From a virus: a stretch of DNA of 40,607 nucleotides. Positions 20,229-28,734 of the stretch are shown here, one piece after another (the stretch's first letter is position 1; each line of letters starts with the position of its first letter). The translations under genes were made by a program, and so were the position numbers. Location of the stretch: the IMG/VR virus record IMGVR_UViG_3300022912_000020, positions 1 to 40,607 of that record; one strand, 5' to 3'. The notes under the pieces were generated by a model. It searched no databases, had not been told where the DNA came from, and saw nothing but the letters and a program-made list of their open reading frames with translations.

Positions 20229-20771
20229 TTGAACAATAAAAAATATGCTTTAGGGTTAGATATATCAACTTCTAATATTGGATTTTGCCTTATTAATAAG
20301 TCTAATTTGGATCTGGTTGATATAGGTGTTTTAAACCTTAAGAAAATTAATGATATATTTGAAAAAGTTGACTTCTTTAAGAGTTGGTTGCTTGGGTACA
20401 AATATATTAATAATACAGACATTATTGTTATTGAGGCCCCATTAAAAAGGTTTGCTCCTGGCAAAAGCAATGCTAATACTTTGTTCAATTTATATTCTTT
20501 TAATATGTTATTGCAATATGTTTGCAAAAAGGAGTTTTTAGATATTGAGCAAATTGTTTATAATGTAATGAGTGCTAGAAAGGGTTGTAGTATTATCGTA
20601 CCCAAAGGTTTGAAGTATAAGGAGCGGAAGCACTTTATTTTTGAAAAGGTTAATGATATAATTAACTATGATGATTGGACATATAGCAAATTTAACAATC
20701 TAAAAGATGAAAATTATGATATGGCTGATGCATTTGTAATTGTTTATGGTTATTTAAAAAGAAGCGGTTAA
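20229..20771 (+). CDS. RuvC-like Holliday junction resolvase / RNase H-fold nuclease
   Basis: The product (180 aa) has the RuvC-type catalytic pattern. D11 lies in YALGLDISTSNIGF on the first strand, E69 in IIVIEAP, and D164 with D167 in YDMADAFVI near the C-terminus. These would coordinate two metal ions and cut branched DNA. Length matches the family. In T4 this function (resolving replication and recombination junctions before packaging) is carried out by the unrelated gp49, so this may be the functional replacement; that is inference. The start is TTG 20229, five bases after the previous stop and without a visible SD. A later start would remove the catalytic D11, so TTG with translational coupling is the best reading. 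Primase and SbcD-SbcC genes follow directly. Confidence 0.82.
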   Translation: MNNKKYALGLDISTSNIGFCLINKSNLDLVDIGVLNLKKINDIFEKVDFFKSWLLGYKYINNTDIIVIEAPLKRFAPGKSNANTLFNLYSFNMLLQYVCKKEFLDIEQIVYNVMSARKGCSIIVPKGLKYKERKHFIFEKVNDIINYDDWTYSKFNNLKDENYDMADAFVIVYGYLKRSG

Positions 20772-20776
20772 AATAC

Positions 20777-21820
20777 ATGGTAAATAATGATGATTTCCTT
20801 ACTTTAAAACAAGTAAAAATATTAGAAGAGTTTTTAGGTAATTGCGAAAAAGAGCGTAATGAACTAGAACTAATGTTTTATTGTCCTTTTCACAACAAGA
20901 ATGAGCAATCAAACCCCAATCAGAAGAAGTTGGCGATACATATAAGTGGTGTTTGGCATTGCTGGCATTGTGGCAAAAGGGGTAAAAATGTTAATTATAT
21001 ATTAAAAAGGTTTGCTAGTGATAGACAAACATTAGAATTTAAGTCTGAGAAGAATAGTTTTGTTATAAGTGGTGATGGCACGTCAGATAGGGATAGCAAT
21101 ATAGATTACAAGAAGGCTTTATATGATAGGGTTAGTTTTCTTTATTGTAAGGGGTCGTGTAAAAACAATGATATTGGTGAAAAATTAAGACCCCCGGATG
21201 GATTTAAGTTGTTGATGTATAAAAGTTCTGATCCAAATGTAAATAGTGCAAAAAAATATTTATATAAACGTGGTATTACTAGAGATGATATTATCTTTTA
21301 TAAGATTGGTTTCTGTGTTTCAGGTAGATATAAAAATAGGGTGGTATTTCCATCATTTAATGTAGATGGTGATATAAATTATTTTGTTGGGAGGAAAATA
21401 TGGGATGAATTACCTGGAAATAAATACTTAAACAGTAAGGCAAGTAAGAATATTGTTTATAATGAGCTTTATGTTGATTATAATAAGCCAATAGTTATTA
21501 CTGAAGGTATAATTGATTCAATAAAGTGTGGCAAAAACTCTATTCCTATTCTTGGGTCTTCAATATCTAAAAACAGTGTTCTCTTTGAGAAGATAGTTAA
21601 AAGTAAGCCAATGGTATTGTTAGCTTTAGATAGGGACGCTTTGAAGAAAAGTTTTGATATAGCAGATAATTTAATTAGTCATGATGTTGATGTTAGGGTT
21701 GTATTTTTTAGTGGGACAAAATATAATGATTTTGGCGAAATGTCCAAAGAAGAAGCATTATATTATCTTAAAAGTAATAATAAAAAGTATAATTCAATGA
21801 TGAAAATTCTATTCAGATAA
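20777..21820 (+). CDS. DnaG-type DNA primase (T4 gp61-like)
   Basis: The 347-residue product has a CHC2 zinc ribbon at the N-terminus (C36, H39, C62, C65 in CPFH and CWHC), which contacts template DNA. The RNA polymerase/Toprim core has E243 in VITEGIIDS and D285-R-D287 in LLALDRDA, the metal-binding residues of the Toprim fold. The stretch KKYLYKRGITRDDIIFYKIGF before it is the usual lead-in of DnaG catalytic cores. The protein is short and lacks a helicase-binding C-terminal extension of bacterial DnaG size, as in T4 gp61. It synthesises primers for lagging-strand replication. ATG 20777 follows the resolvase stop by five bases with no strong SD. No helicase gene lies in this window. Confidence 0.88.
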   Translation: MVNNDDFLTLKQVKILEEFLGNCEKERNELELMFYCPFHNKNEQSNPNQKKLAIHISGVWHCWHCGKRGKNVNYILKRFASDRQTLEFKSEKNSFVISGDGTSDRDSNIDYKKALYDRVSFLYCKGSCKNNDIGEKLRPPDGFKLLMYKSSDPNVNSAKKYLYKRGITRDDIIFYKIGFCVSGRYKNRVVFPSFNVDGDINYFVGRKIWDELPGNKYLNSKASKNIVYNELYVDYNKPIVITEGIIDSIKCGKNSIPILGSSISKNSVLFEKIVKSKPMVLLALDRDALKKSFDIADNLISHDVDVRVVFFSGTKYNDFGEMSKEEALYYLKSNNKKYNSMMKILFR

Positions 21821-21832
21821 AAATGAGGTTAA

Positions 21833-24800
21833 ATGATTAAGATAGCACATATATCTGACTTACATGTTAGAAATTATAAGTTTTATAATGAGTTTGATAA
21901 AACAATAAATAATTTAATTGTCGAATTAGAAAAAGTTAAACCTGATTTAATTGTTTTTACTGGCGATTGTTTTCACACAAAAATACAAATATCTGGTGAG
22001 GCAATTTTATTAGCGCAAAAGTTTTTTTCTGGTTTAACTAAAATAGCGCCCGTCAAAGTGATATTAGGCAATCATGATATTAATGTTAATAATTCCAATA
22101 GAATATCTCCAGTTATACCAGTTTGTAATGTGATGGAAAATTTAGAGTTGTATTATGGTTCTGGATTATATAATTGTGAGGTTGCTGGGAAAAATGTATG
22201 TTTTGCCGTTTATTCCATTGTTGATAATAATGATGTTGGCATAAAAAATATAAAAAATAACAAACAAATAAAAAAGTCTGATATTTCTATTGGCCTTGCA
22301 CATATATGTGTTCGTGGTTCTGATAATGAGACTGGTTTTTTGTTTACTAGTGAGCATGATCTTTCTATGTTTAATGGGCTTGACTTTGTTATGTTGGGCG
22401 ACATTCATAAACATCAGTTTTTAGATGAAGATAAGCGATGTGCATATGCTGGCAGTTTGTTGCAGAATAACTTTGGTGAGAGTTTAGATAGCGGGTTTTT
22501 ATTGTGGAAAATTGACGATAGGGATAGTTTTGATACGGAGTTTGTTGTTGTTGATTCACCATTAAAGTTTTACACTATCAATGTTGATAAAGAGTGTAAG
22601 ATTCCATCGTGGTTTAACCCTAAACCAAACTCTAGGATTAGAATAGCTATTGATGATAATGTAAATTTTGCTAAATTAGCCAAGTTCAAGTCTAAGATTA
22701 TTAGTAAATTTAAGCCAAAAGATATTAGAGAGATTCATAGCTCATCTATGAGCTTTAATAGTGATGATTTTGAAAGCCTAAAGGTAATATCAGACAATAT
22801 TAGAAATAGAGATGTCCAGTCATCGTTAATAAGGAATTATTTTAAGAACAAGGATATTAAAAAGAGTGTTATAGATAGTGTTGTTAAGTTAAACTTAGAT
22901 TTAGATGATAACTTGTCTAGTGATGGTTTGGTCAGAAATGTTGTTTGGGATTTTGATCGTTTAAGGTTTGGAAATTATTTTAATTATGGTAGAAGAAATA
23001 TAATAAATTTTTCAAAACTAGACAATAAAATAAATTTAATCTCTGGCCAAAATGCAATTGGTAAGTCAGCAGCAATTGATACCATTTGTCATATCATGCA
23101 TAATACAACTAATAGGCTGGTTACAAAAAATATTGAATATATTAACTCTAGGGCTAAAAAGTGTTTTGGTGAGTTGATATTGAAGGTTGGTGGAAATAAG
23201 TATAAAATTGTTAGGACTGTTCAAAAAATCAAAAATAGTAGTGGTGTTATACAGTCTAAAACTGATTTAGATTTTTTTAGAATTGATAGTGAGGGTAATG
23301 ATATATGTTTAAATGGTGAGCAAAGGTTTGATACTGAGAAGAATATTAGATCTATGTTTGGTTCTGTAGATGATCTTTTTCTTTCATCAGTGGCATCTCA
23401 GGGTGATATCATGTCGTTTATTAACAAGGGCGCTACTTTAAGAAAAGAGATTATTATGAAGTTTTTGGATCTATATTTTTTTGAAGAAAGATATGATTTA
23501 GTTAATGACAATTTTAGAAGTGTTAAATCTAAGTTGAAACAATATGATGACATTGACTTTGATGAAGAGATAGAAGGTTGTAAATCTAGGTTGGGTGAGT
23601 TTGAAAAAGAGTTAAAAAAGAATAATAACATATATGTTAAAGAGTTAAAATGTCTTAATGATATAGATAAAAAGGTTAGTGCTCTTCATTCAAAGGTAGT
23701 TGACGTAGATTTGATTGATATTAAAGATGTTAATATAAAGCTGGGGAAGGCTGATGATAAGATTAATGGCATGGTTGATGAGATTTTTAATGTTGAAAAT
23801 AGCCTTCTTAGTGTTAATGAAAAATTAGACATTAGTGCTAAAATTTTGAGTGAATATAATTTTGAGGAAATGAAAACAAAGAAGTCAAATTATGATTCGT
23901 TACTTAATGATGTTGATAATTTTGAAGGTGAAAAGGGGTATAAAAAAGATTTTCTATGTGATATTGAAAACAGGGTAAAGATTCTTAGTAAAATTCCTTG
24001 TGGTGATTTAAGTGATTTTAAGGATGTGTTCTCCAAGTGTCCTTTAATTTTAGATGCTGTTGCTTCTAGGGATAAGCTTGAGGGTGTGAGGTTAGAGTTA
24101 GAGGAGCTTGGTGAAAATATTAATGAATGTAGTGTCGAGATTTTTGAAATAGAAGAGAGTGGTTTTGTTGGTAATTATAATAAAATAGAAAAAATAATTT
24201 CAAATGAACACAAGTTGAATAAGAGTAAGTCAGAAATATTAAATGACTTAAGTAATAAAAAATCTATTGTTTCCAAGTTAAAAGAGTCTAGGTTGGAGTT
24301 GTTAAAAAAGGTTGAAGTTTATAATAATGATAAGAATCAAATAGAGTTAAATAAGGAATTAAATGAACAAATAAGAGTTTTGATGGCAGAAAGGCCAAAT
24401 AAAGCAAAGGTGATTAAAAAAGCTAATGAAAACATTGCAGATCTTAACAAAAGCGTTGGATCTGTTGTTACGACATTAAATGAGTGGAAAATAAAAAGAC
24501 TTGATTATGATAATTGCTTAAAAAAGTATAATGTATATAGCTTGTTATCAGATTGTTTAGGTAAGAATGGTATTCCAAAACAAATAATTTCAAAAAACTT
24601 GCCAATTATTAACAACACAATTAACTTGTTGTTGTCAGATGTAGTTTCTTTTAAAATATTATTAGATTATGACAGTAACAGTAATATATTTATTAATCTT
24701 GTATATCCAGATACTGATCCCCGTCCTGTTCAAATTGCCTCTGGAATGGAAAAAACTATTTCATCAATTGCAATTAGAGCAGGGTTATGTTTGGTTTCAA

Positions 24801-25012
24801 GTATTCCAAGATCATCTTCATTTATAATTGATGAGGGGTTTAGTGCTCTTGATGGCAATAAGGTTGAAAGTATGTCTGATATGTTAGTAAAGCTTAAACA
24901 ATATTTCAAGAACATTATTATTGTTACGCATATTGATTCTTTGAAAGACGTTGCTGACAATATTATAGATATTGATTTAGATCAAAATCATAATGCAAAA
25001 ATTGTGATTTGA
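21833..25012 (+). CDS. Fused SbcD-SbcC (gp47-gp46 / Mre11-Rad50-like) nuclease-ATPase
   Basis: One 1059-residue chain contains both halves of the recombination nuclease complex. Residues 1-380 are an Mre11/SbcD metallophosphoesterase: D9 and H11 (HISDLH), D45 (TGDCFH), N80-H81-D82 (GNHD), then MLGDIHKHQF and YAGSLLQ. From about residue 385 a Rad50/SbcC ABC ATPase follows: Walker A GQNAIGKS at 405-412, two long coiled-coil arms, the signature SGMEK at about 970, and Walker B FIIDEG with D1000 and E1001, then SALD and a THIDS switch histidine. It processes DNA ends for recombination-dependent replication and degrades DNA. In T4 the two are separate genes. No canonical CxxC zinc hook is visible; only C723 and C736 lie near the coiled-coil apex. 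ATG 21833 has a weak AGG-type SD. Confidence 0.9.
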   Translation: MIKIAHISDLHVRNYKFYNEFDKTINNLIVELEKVKPDLIVFTGDCFHTKIQISGEAILLAQKFFSGLTKIAPVKVILGNHDINVNNSNRISPVIPVCNVMENLELYYGSGLYNCEVAGKNVCFAVYSIVDNNDVGIKNIKNNKQIKKSDISIGLAHICVRGSDNETGFLFTSEHDLSMFNGLDFVMLGDIHKHQFLDEDKRCAYAGSLLQNNFGESLDSGFLLWKIDDRDSFDTEFVVVDSPLKFYTINVDKECKIPSWFNPKPNSRIRIAIDDNVNFAKLAKFKSKIISKFKPKDIREIHSSSMSFNSDDFESLKVISDNIRNRDVQSSLIRNYFKNKDIKKSVIDSVVKLNLDLDDNLSSDGLVRNVVWDFDRLRFGNYFNYGRRNIINFSKLDNKINLISGQNAIGKSAAIDTICHIMHNTTNRLVTKNIEYINSRAKKCFGELILKVGGNKYKIVRTVQKIKNSSGVIQSKTDLDFFRIDSEGNDICLNGEQRFDTEKNIRSMFGSVDDLFLSSVASQGDIMSFINKGATLRKEIIMKFLDLYFFEERYDLVNDNFRSVKSKLKQYDDIDFDEEIEGCKSRLGEFEKELKKNNNIYVKELKCLNDIDKKVSALHSKVVDVDLIDIKDVNIKLGKADDKINGMVDEIFNVENSLLSVNEKLDISAKILSEYNFEEMKTKKSNYDSLLNDVDNFEGEKGYKKDFLCDIENRVKILSKIPCGDLSDFKDVFSKCPLILDAVASRDKLEGVRLELEELGENINECSVEIFEIEESGFVGNYNKIEKIISNEHKLNKSKSEILNDLSNKKSIVSKLKESRLELLKKVEVYNNDKNQIELNKELNEQIRVLMAERPNKAKVIKKANENIADLNKSVGSVVTTLNEWKIKRLDYDNCLKKYNVYSLLSDCLGKNGIPKQIISKNLPIINNTINLLLSDVVSFKILLDYDSNSNIFINLVYPDTDPRPVQIASGMEKTISSIAIRAGLCLVSSIPRSSSFIIDEGFSALDGNKVESMSDMLVKLKQYFKNIIIVTHIDSLKDVADNIIDIDLDQNHNAKIVI

Positions 25013-25027
25013 AAACTGGGGGTTTAT

Positions 25028-25366
25028 ATGTCTGATTGTTTACATGATGGGTTTATTGAAGACTTGGGTAACGGTAAGGTTCGTGTTTGGAAAGACAATG
25101 GTAATGGGGGCGGTTTTTGGTCAACTATGTCAAAGATGAGGTTAGATAAAGATTTTGTAGAAAACAAGGTTCCGTCACGTTGCCCAGTTTGTCACAGGCC
25201 AATGATTATTGATGTAGATAAAGGTTATTATTTTAGGCACAAGTGTTGTTTTAGTTGTTATATTTATTTTGTAGAAGGCAGAGAAGATGATTGGGATAAA
25301 GATAATTTAAAACAAATGACTGATGAAGAAGTGATTGTTTATGACAAGTGGCGTGATAAAAAATAA
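25028..25366 (+). CDS. Small zinc-ribbon protein (112 aa), unknown function
   Basis: ATG 25028 sits behind a G-rich SD (GGGGG, about 25018-25022) and 15 bases after the SbcD-SbcC stop. Two cysteine pairs suggest a treble-clef or ribbon zinc site: C52-x2-C55 (RCPVCHRPM) and C74-x2-C77 (HKCCFSCYIYF), separated by 18 residues. The rest is highly charged and ends in a Lys/Asp-rich tail. Such small zinc proteins in phage replication clusters may bind DNA, RNA or host polymerase, but nothing here decides between these. The zinc-binding reading is an inference from cysteine spacing. Confidence 0.7.
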   Translation: MSDCLHDGFIEDLGNGKVRVWKDNGNGGGFWSTMSKMRLDKDFVENKVPSRCPVCHRPMIIDVDKGYYFRHKCCFSCYIYFVEGREDDWDKDNLKQMTDEEVIVYDKWRDKK

Positions 25367-25420
25367 TTAATAATTTTAGTGGTTTACGTTTTTTAATTTT
25401 AGTTATTGAGAGGTTTTGTT

Positions 25421-26371
25421 TTGACAAATAATGATAATAATGTTATGAAAGAAAATATTGGGTATATATATGAAAGTAAAGTTTTTGAAAGTATTGCTTC
25501 TTGTGGTATTGGTGGTGTAATATCTAATAATGCAAAAAGTTCTACAGGTGCGGATCTTGATTTTAAGATAAATGATGTTTGTTACAATCTGGAAGTTAAA
25601 AACTCTATTAGCGATTATATGGGTTCTGGTATTTTGAGTGGTAATTTATATGACTTACAATTATCTGAATCATTAAGAAAGATGGATGGTAATATTTCTA
25701 AATATATTGTTGGTAAAATTAATGAGAAAAGAGGGTTGTTTGTTAAAGTTTTTGATGATATTGTCTCTATGAAGTATGATATTGGGGTGGATGACGGTGA
25801 CTTTATTGGCAAGAGTGCTGTAGACAAGTTTGTAAGGTTTGGTTATAATAAGTTTCCTGTTGTTACAACAAGTAATGCTTGGAATTATTGTGGCAACAAA
25901 GGTACAAACTCTAGAAGACAAGCTGATATGTATGGTAAAAATAATTCTATAGTACTTGATAGTAGGTTTGTTGTTGACTTGTATAATAATAAAAATGTTT
26001 TTTATATTCAGATAGGTGGTCATGGATTATATTATTTGGGTAAAGATCCAGCAAGTCTTAATGAGGTAGGTGTGAATAGTTTTGATGTTCCGAAGGTTAA
26101 TATTGAGGTTAGGATGGGAGCTTATGGTAGAAAAAGCGGGATGTCAAAAAAAATGGTGAATAGTAGCATTAAAAATAATAACTTTTTGAGTGACAAGGAA
26201 AGGGCGTGGTTGTTAAATAAGTTGGAAGAAGATCCTAAATACTTTAGATCCGCTGCGCTTAGGGTATCAGCAAGGGTAGACAACAAGTTAAGTATAGAAA
26301 AATCTGCTTATAGCCTAGACTCAAAAGATAGTGTTAGTTGTTTTTTGGAAAATATTCAAAAGTGCTCTTGA
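25421..26371 (+). CDS. PD-(D/E)XK-like nuclease, putative (316 aa)
   Basis: I place the start at TTG 25421 because GAGAGG (25408-25413) stands seven bases upstream; the in-frame TTG at 25406 and ATG at 25445 have no such signal. The N-terminal 60 residues show the PD-(D/E)XK nuclease layout: a helix carrying E23 (YESKVFESIA), then GADLDF with D45/D47, then YNLEVKNS with E58-V-K60. These would bind metal and cut DNA. The remaining 250 residues are unrecognised; one segment reads VFYIQIGGHGLYYLG. No paired methyltransferase is visible, so a restriction enzyme is less likely than a phage DNA-processing or host-DNA-degrading nuclease. Its TGA stop overlaps the -35 box of the hsp20 promoter. The fold is inferred from a short motif, so confidence is moderate. 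Confidence 0.6.
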   Translation: MTNNDNNVMKENIGYIYESKVFESIASCGIGGVISNNAKSSTGADLDFKINDVCYNLEVKNSISDYMGSGILSGNLYDLQLSESLRKMDGNISKYIVGKINEKRGLFVKVFDDIVSMKYDIGVDDGDFIGKSAVDKFVRFGYNKFPVVTTSNAWNYCGNKGTNSRRQADMYGKNNSIVLDSRFVVDLYNNKNVFYIQIGGHGLYYLGKDPASLNEVGVNSFDVPKVNIEVRMGAYGRKSGMSKKMVNSSIKNNNFLSDKERAWLLNKLEEDPKYFRSAALRVSARVDNKLSIEKSAYSLDSKDSVSCFLENIQKCS

Positions 26372-26397
26372 CAAAACATAGCTATCTATTATATTAT
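26368..26397 (+). promoter_or_regulatory. Sigma-70-like promoter for hsp20
   Basis: A perfect TTGACA -35 box at 26368-26373 overlaps the TGA stop of the nuclease gene. It is followed by TATTAT at 26392-26397 with 18-base spacing (or TATATT at 26390 with 16). Transcription would begin about 40 bases before the hsp20 start codon. It is the best promoter-like site I found and suggests that host RNA polymerase holoenzyme reads hsp20, and perhaps the terminase and portal genes behind it. Confidence 0.6.
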
Positions 26398-26446
26398 GAT
26401 TATAATTTTTGAAGCAAATAATTTAAATTTAGTAGGAGGTTTTGAA

Positions 26447-26935
26447 ATGAGAAACAGAATGAGAAAAATGGATGGAACTGGCCCTAATATGTGTGGTCGT
26501 GGCCGTAAGTTTGGTGATGCCTTTGGTGTAACTTGGCCTGAAATGCAATCAAGCCTATTTAAATTTTTTGATGATGATGGTAATGTTAGTCTTAATGATC
26601 AGTGTCAAAGTTATAAGTATTATGTGGATGATCATGGACTTAATGTCGATGTCCCAATTCCAGGTGTTGAAAAGGAGTGGGTTAAGTTAAGTACAGAGGC
26701 TGATTGTAATGGGGATAATGTTTTGATCTTTAAAGTTGACATTGGCGATAAGAATCCAGAAGAGTTTAAGGGTTTTGCTCCAGATCTTAAGGTTAATAAA
26801 GTTTGGATTATTGACAACATGTATGATTGTTCAAAGGTTTCTGCTGAAGTTGTCAATGGTGTTCTTAAGGTTTTCATCCCAAAAGATAAAAAGCTGGTTG
26901 CTGCTATGGAGCCAAAAGAAATTACAATCAAATAA
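26447..26935 (+). CDS. Hsp20 / alpha-crystallin family small heat shock protein
   Basis: The start is ATG 26447 because a perfect AGGAGG (26434-26439) lies seven bases upstream; an earlier in-frame ATG at 26396 falls within the promoter. The 162-residue product has a disordered basic N-terminus (MRNRMRKMDGTG) and an alpha-crystallin domain. The domain opens at DDHGLNVDVPIPGVEKEWVKL and closes with the family signature A-x-V-x-N-G-V-L-K-V-F-I-P (SAEVVNGVLKVFIPK). A short C-terminal tail (EPKEITIK) resembles the I-x-I oligomerisation motif. It is an ATP-independent holdase. T4-like cyanophages often encode Hsp20, thought to help capsid protein folding or host stress survival; that role here is inference. 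It sits directly before the terminase. Confidence 0.85.
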   Translation: MRNRMRKMDGTGPNMCGRGRKFGDAFGVTWPEMQSSLFKFFDDDGNVSLNDQCQSYKYYVDDHGLNVDVPIPGVEKEWVKLSTEADCNGDNVLIFKVDIGDKNPEEFKGFAPDLKVNKVWIIDNMYDCSKVSAEVVNGVLKVFIPKDKKLVAAMEPKEITIK

Positions 26936-27049
26936 TCCTTCGCCTAAAAACAAAAAAAATAAAAAAAACTAGTAAATAAAAGTTTCTAATTACTAATTAT
27001 ATTTAATAGTTGTTAAAACTCAGCAATATAATTTGTTTGGGAACTCTTT

Positions 27050-28669
27050 ATGGCTAAAAAAAGTAAATTACAAATAACTCAGGAAATAATAAGATCTGGA
27101 AAGGATGTTAATTATTTCTTAAGAAAATATGGTAAAATTCAACATATTACAAGGGGTATAATTCCTTTTGCCCTATTCGACTATCAGGAACAATTAAATA
27201 AAGACTTAATAAAGCATAGGCATAACATTGTGCTTAAGGCTAGGCAACTTGGTATCTCTACTGACGTGGCTGGCTTTATTCTGTGGTTTACTCTTTTTCA
27301 CAAAGATAAAAACGTGCTTATTGTTGCAAACAAACAGGGATCAGCCAGGAACATGCTTAAAAAGGTTCGCATCATGTATAATTTGTTACCAAATTGGCTA
27401 AAAATGTCAGAGATGGTAACAGATAATAAAAATCAGATAGAGTTTTCAAATCGGTCTGCAATTAAGGTGGAGGCAACAACTGGGAATAGTGGTGTGTCTG
27501 AATCATTATCATTGTTAGTAATTGATGAAGCAGCAGTGATTCAAGATTTTGGTGAATTGTGGGCATCAATTGAACCCACTATTTCAACTGGTGGTAGGTG
27601 TGTTATTGTTAGTACTCCGAGGGGTGTTGGTTCAACTTACCATAGATTGTGGAAAGAGGCCGAGGTTGGTAAAAATAGGTTTTTCCCGACAAAATTAATG
27701 TGGGACGTACACCCAGAAAGAGATCAAGCTTGGTTTGATGAAGAAACTAAAAACATGATAGATCAAAAAAGAGCTAGAGAGTACCTATGTTCATTTGAGC
27801 AATCTGGAGATACATATTTTGGGGGATCAGATATAAAATTTGTTGGAGATAACATTTTTAACAAGTTCACCTCAGCATCATTTGAAGATAATTTATGGTA
27901 TTTTATAGAGCCAAAACAAGACATTCAGTATTTGTTGTCTGCTGATGTTGCTAGGGGTGATGGAAATGATAATTCTGCATTTCATGTTATTGATATGGCT
28001 AGTAGGGAACAAGTTGCGGAATATGTTGGTAGAATACCTACGGACAGATATGCTGAATTAATTAATAGGACAGCAAAAATATATAATAATGCGATAGTTG
28101 CAATTGAGAACAATAGTTATGGTTGGGCTGTTCTTAGTAAGCTAAAAGATTTAGAATATAAAAATATTTATTATTCTCATAAGTCGAAAACAAAGGGTGG
28201 TGTTGGAATGTTTGCCTATGAGGGTAGAAAAGATTATGTAATGGGCATACCAACATCAGCAGGATCTAGGCCATTATATGTTTCTAAGTTAGAAGAAATG
28301 GTAAGAAATAAGCAAATTAGAATATATAGTGAAAGAACGTTAGACGAAATGAAGTCGTTTGTGTGGAATAATGGAAGGCCTGAAGCACAAAAAGGTTGTA
28401 ATGATGATACTATTCTTGCAATGTCTATAGCAGCTTGGTTGTTAGATGTTATTTTTGCTGGAATGTTAAATCAAGAAGAACTAGATAAAGTTTTTGTTAG
28501 TTGTATTTCAATGACTAGTTCTGACTTTGAGTCAATTAAAGAGCTTTCAGGGATATCAAATTCGTTAAATATGGCAGAAAGTGCATTGTTTTTTGGGAAT
28601 GTAGACATTAGTAATAGTAAGAAAAGGTTGATAAAAAAAGAACTAGGTAATTTAAATTGGCTTTATTAA
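27050..28669 (+). CDS. Terminase large subunit (T4 gp17-like)
   Basis: The 539-residue product has both domains of the packaging motor. The ATPase carries a Walker A variant KARQLGIST (residues 63-71), Walker B LLVIDEAA (D159, E160) and the coupling motif STPRGVGS. The RNase H-fold nuclease has D299 (SADVARGDGND), E353 (VAIENNSYG) and D453 (GCNDDTILAMS). Length is a little under T4 gp17 (610 aa). It docks on the portal, cuts concatemeric DNA and pumps it into the prohead with ATP. ATG 27050 has a weak GGGA SD. The 114 bases upstream are very AT-rich, with A-tracts, and hold a lone TATAAT at 27027 but no good -35. No small terminase gene is recognisable nearby. Confidence 0.93.
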   Translation: MAKKSKLQITQEIIRSGKDVNYFLRKYGKIQHITRGIIPFALFDYQEQLNKDLIKHRHNIVLKARQLGISTDVAGFILWFTLFHKDKNVLIVANKQGSARNMLKKVRIMYNLLPNWLKMSEMVTDNKNQIEFSNRSAIKVEATTGNSGVSESLSLLVIDEAAVIQDFGELWASIEPTISTGGRCVIVSTPRGVGSTYHRLWKEAEVGKNRFFPTKLMWDVHPERDQAWFDEETKNMIDQKRAREYLCSFEQSGDTYFGGSDIKFVGDNIFNKFTSASFEDNLWYFIEPKQDIQYLLSADVARGDGNDNSAFHVIDMASREQVAEYVGRIPTDRYAELINRTAKIYNNAIVAIENNSYGWAVLSKLKDLEYKNIYYSHKSKTKGGVGMFAYEGRKDYVMGIPTSAGSRPLYVSKLEEMVRNKQIRIYSERTLDEMKSFVWNNGRPEAQKGCNDDTILAMSIAAWLLDVIFAGMLNQEELDKVFVSCISMTSSDFESIKELSGISNSLNMAESALFFGNVDISNSKKRLIKKELGNLNWLY

Positions 28670-28671
28670 GT

Positions 28672-28700
28672 TTTAAAAGATAGTTAAGTTATGATAAAAT
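28672..28700 (+). promoter_or_regulatory. Possible promoter upstream of portal
   Basis: In the 65-base gap before the portal gene, TTTAAA (28672-28677) is followed 17 bases later by TAAAAT (28695-28700) with an extended -10 TG at 28692. The match is imperfect and AT-rich DNA gives such matches by chance, so this is only a candidate. A good AGAGG SD for the portal lies about 12 bases before its ATG. Confidence 0.25.
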
Positions 28701-28734
28701 AATAAATAATATAATAATGTTTTAGAGGTTAAAT

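Noticed and set aside
26396-26446. Earlier ATG at 26396 as the hsp20 start.
   Set aside because: It overlaps the -10 region of the promoter and has no SD, while ATG 26447 has a perfect AGGAGG at seven bases.
27010-27032. Perfect TATAAT before the terminase gene as a promoter.
   Set aside because: The nearest -35-like TTGTTA is only 11 bases away and there is no extended -10, so the spacing does not work.
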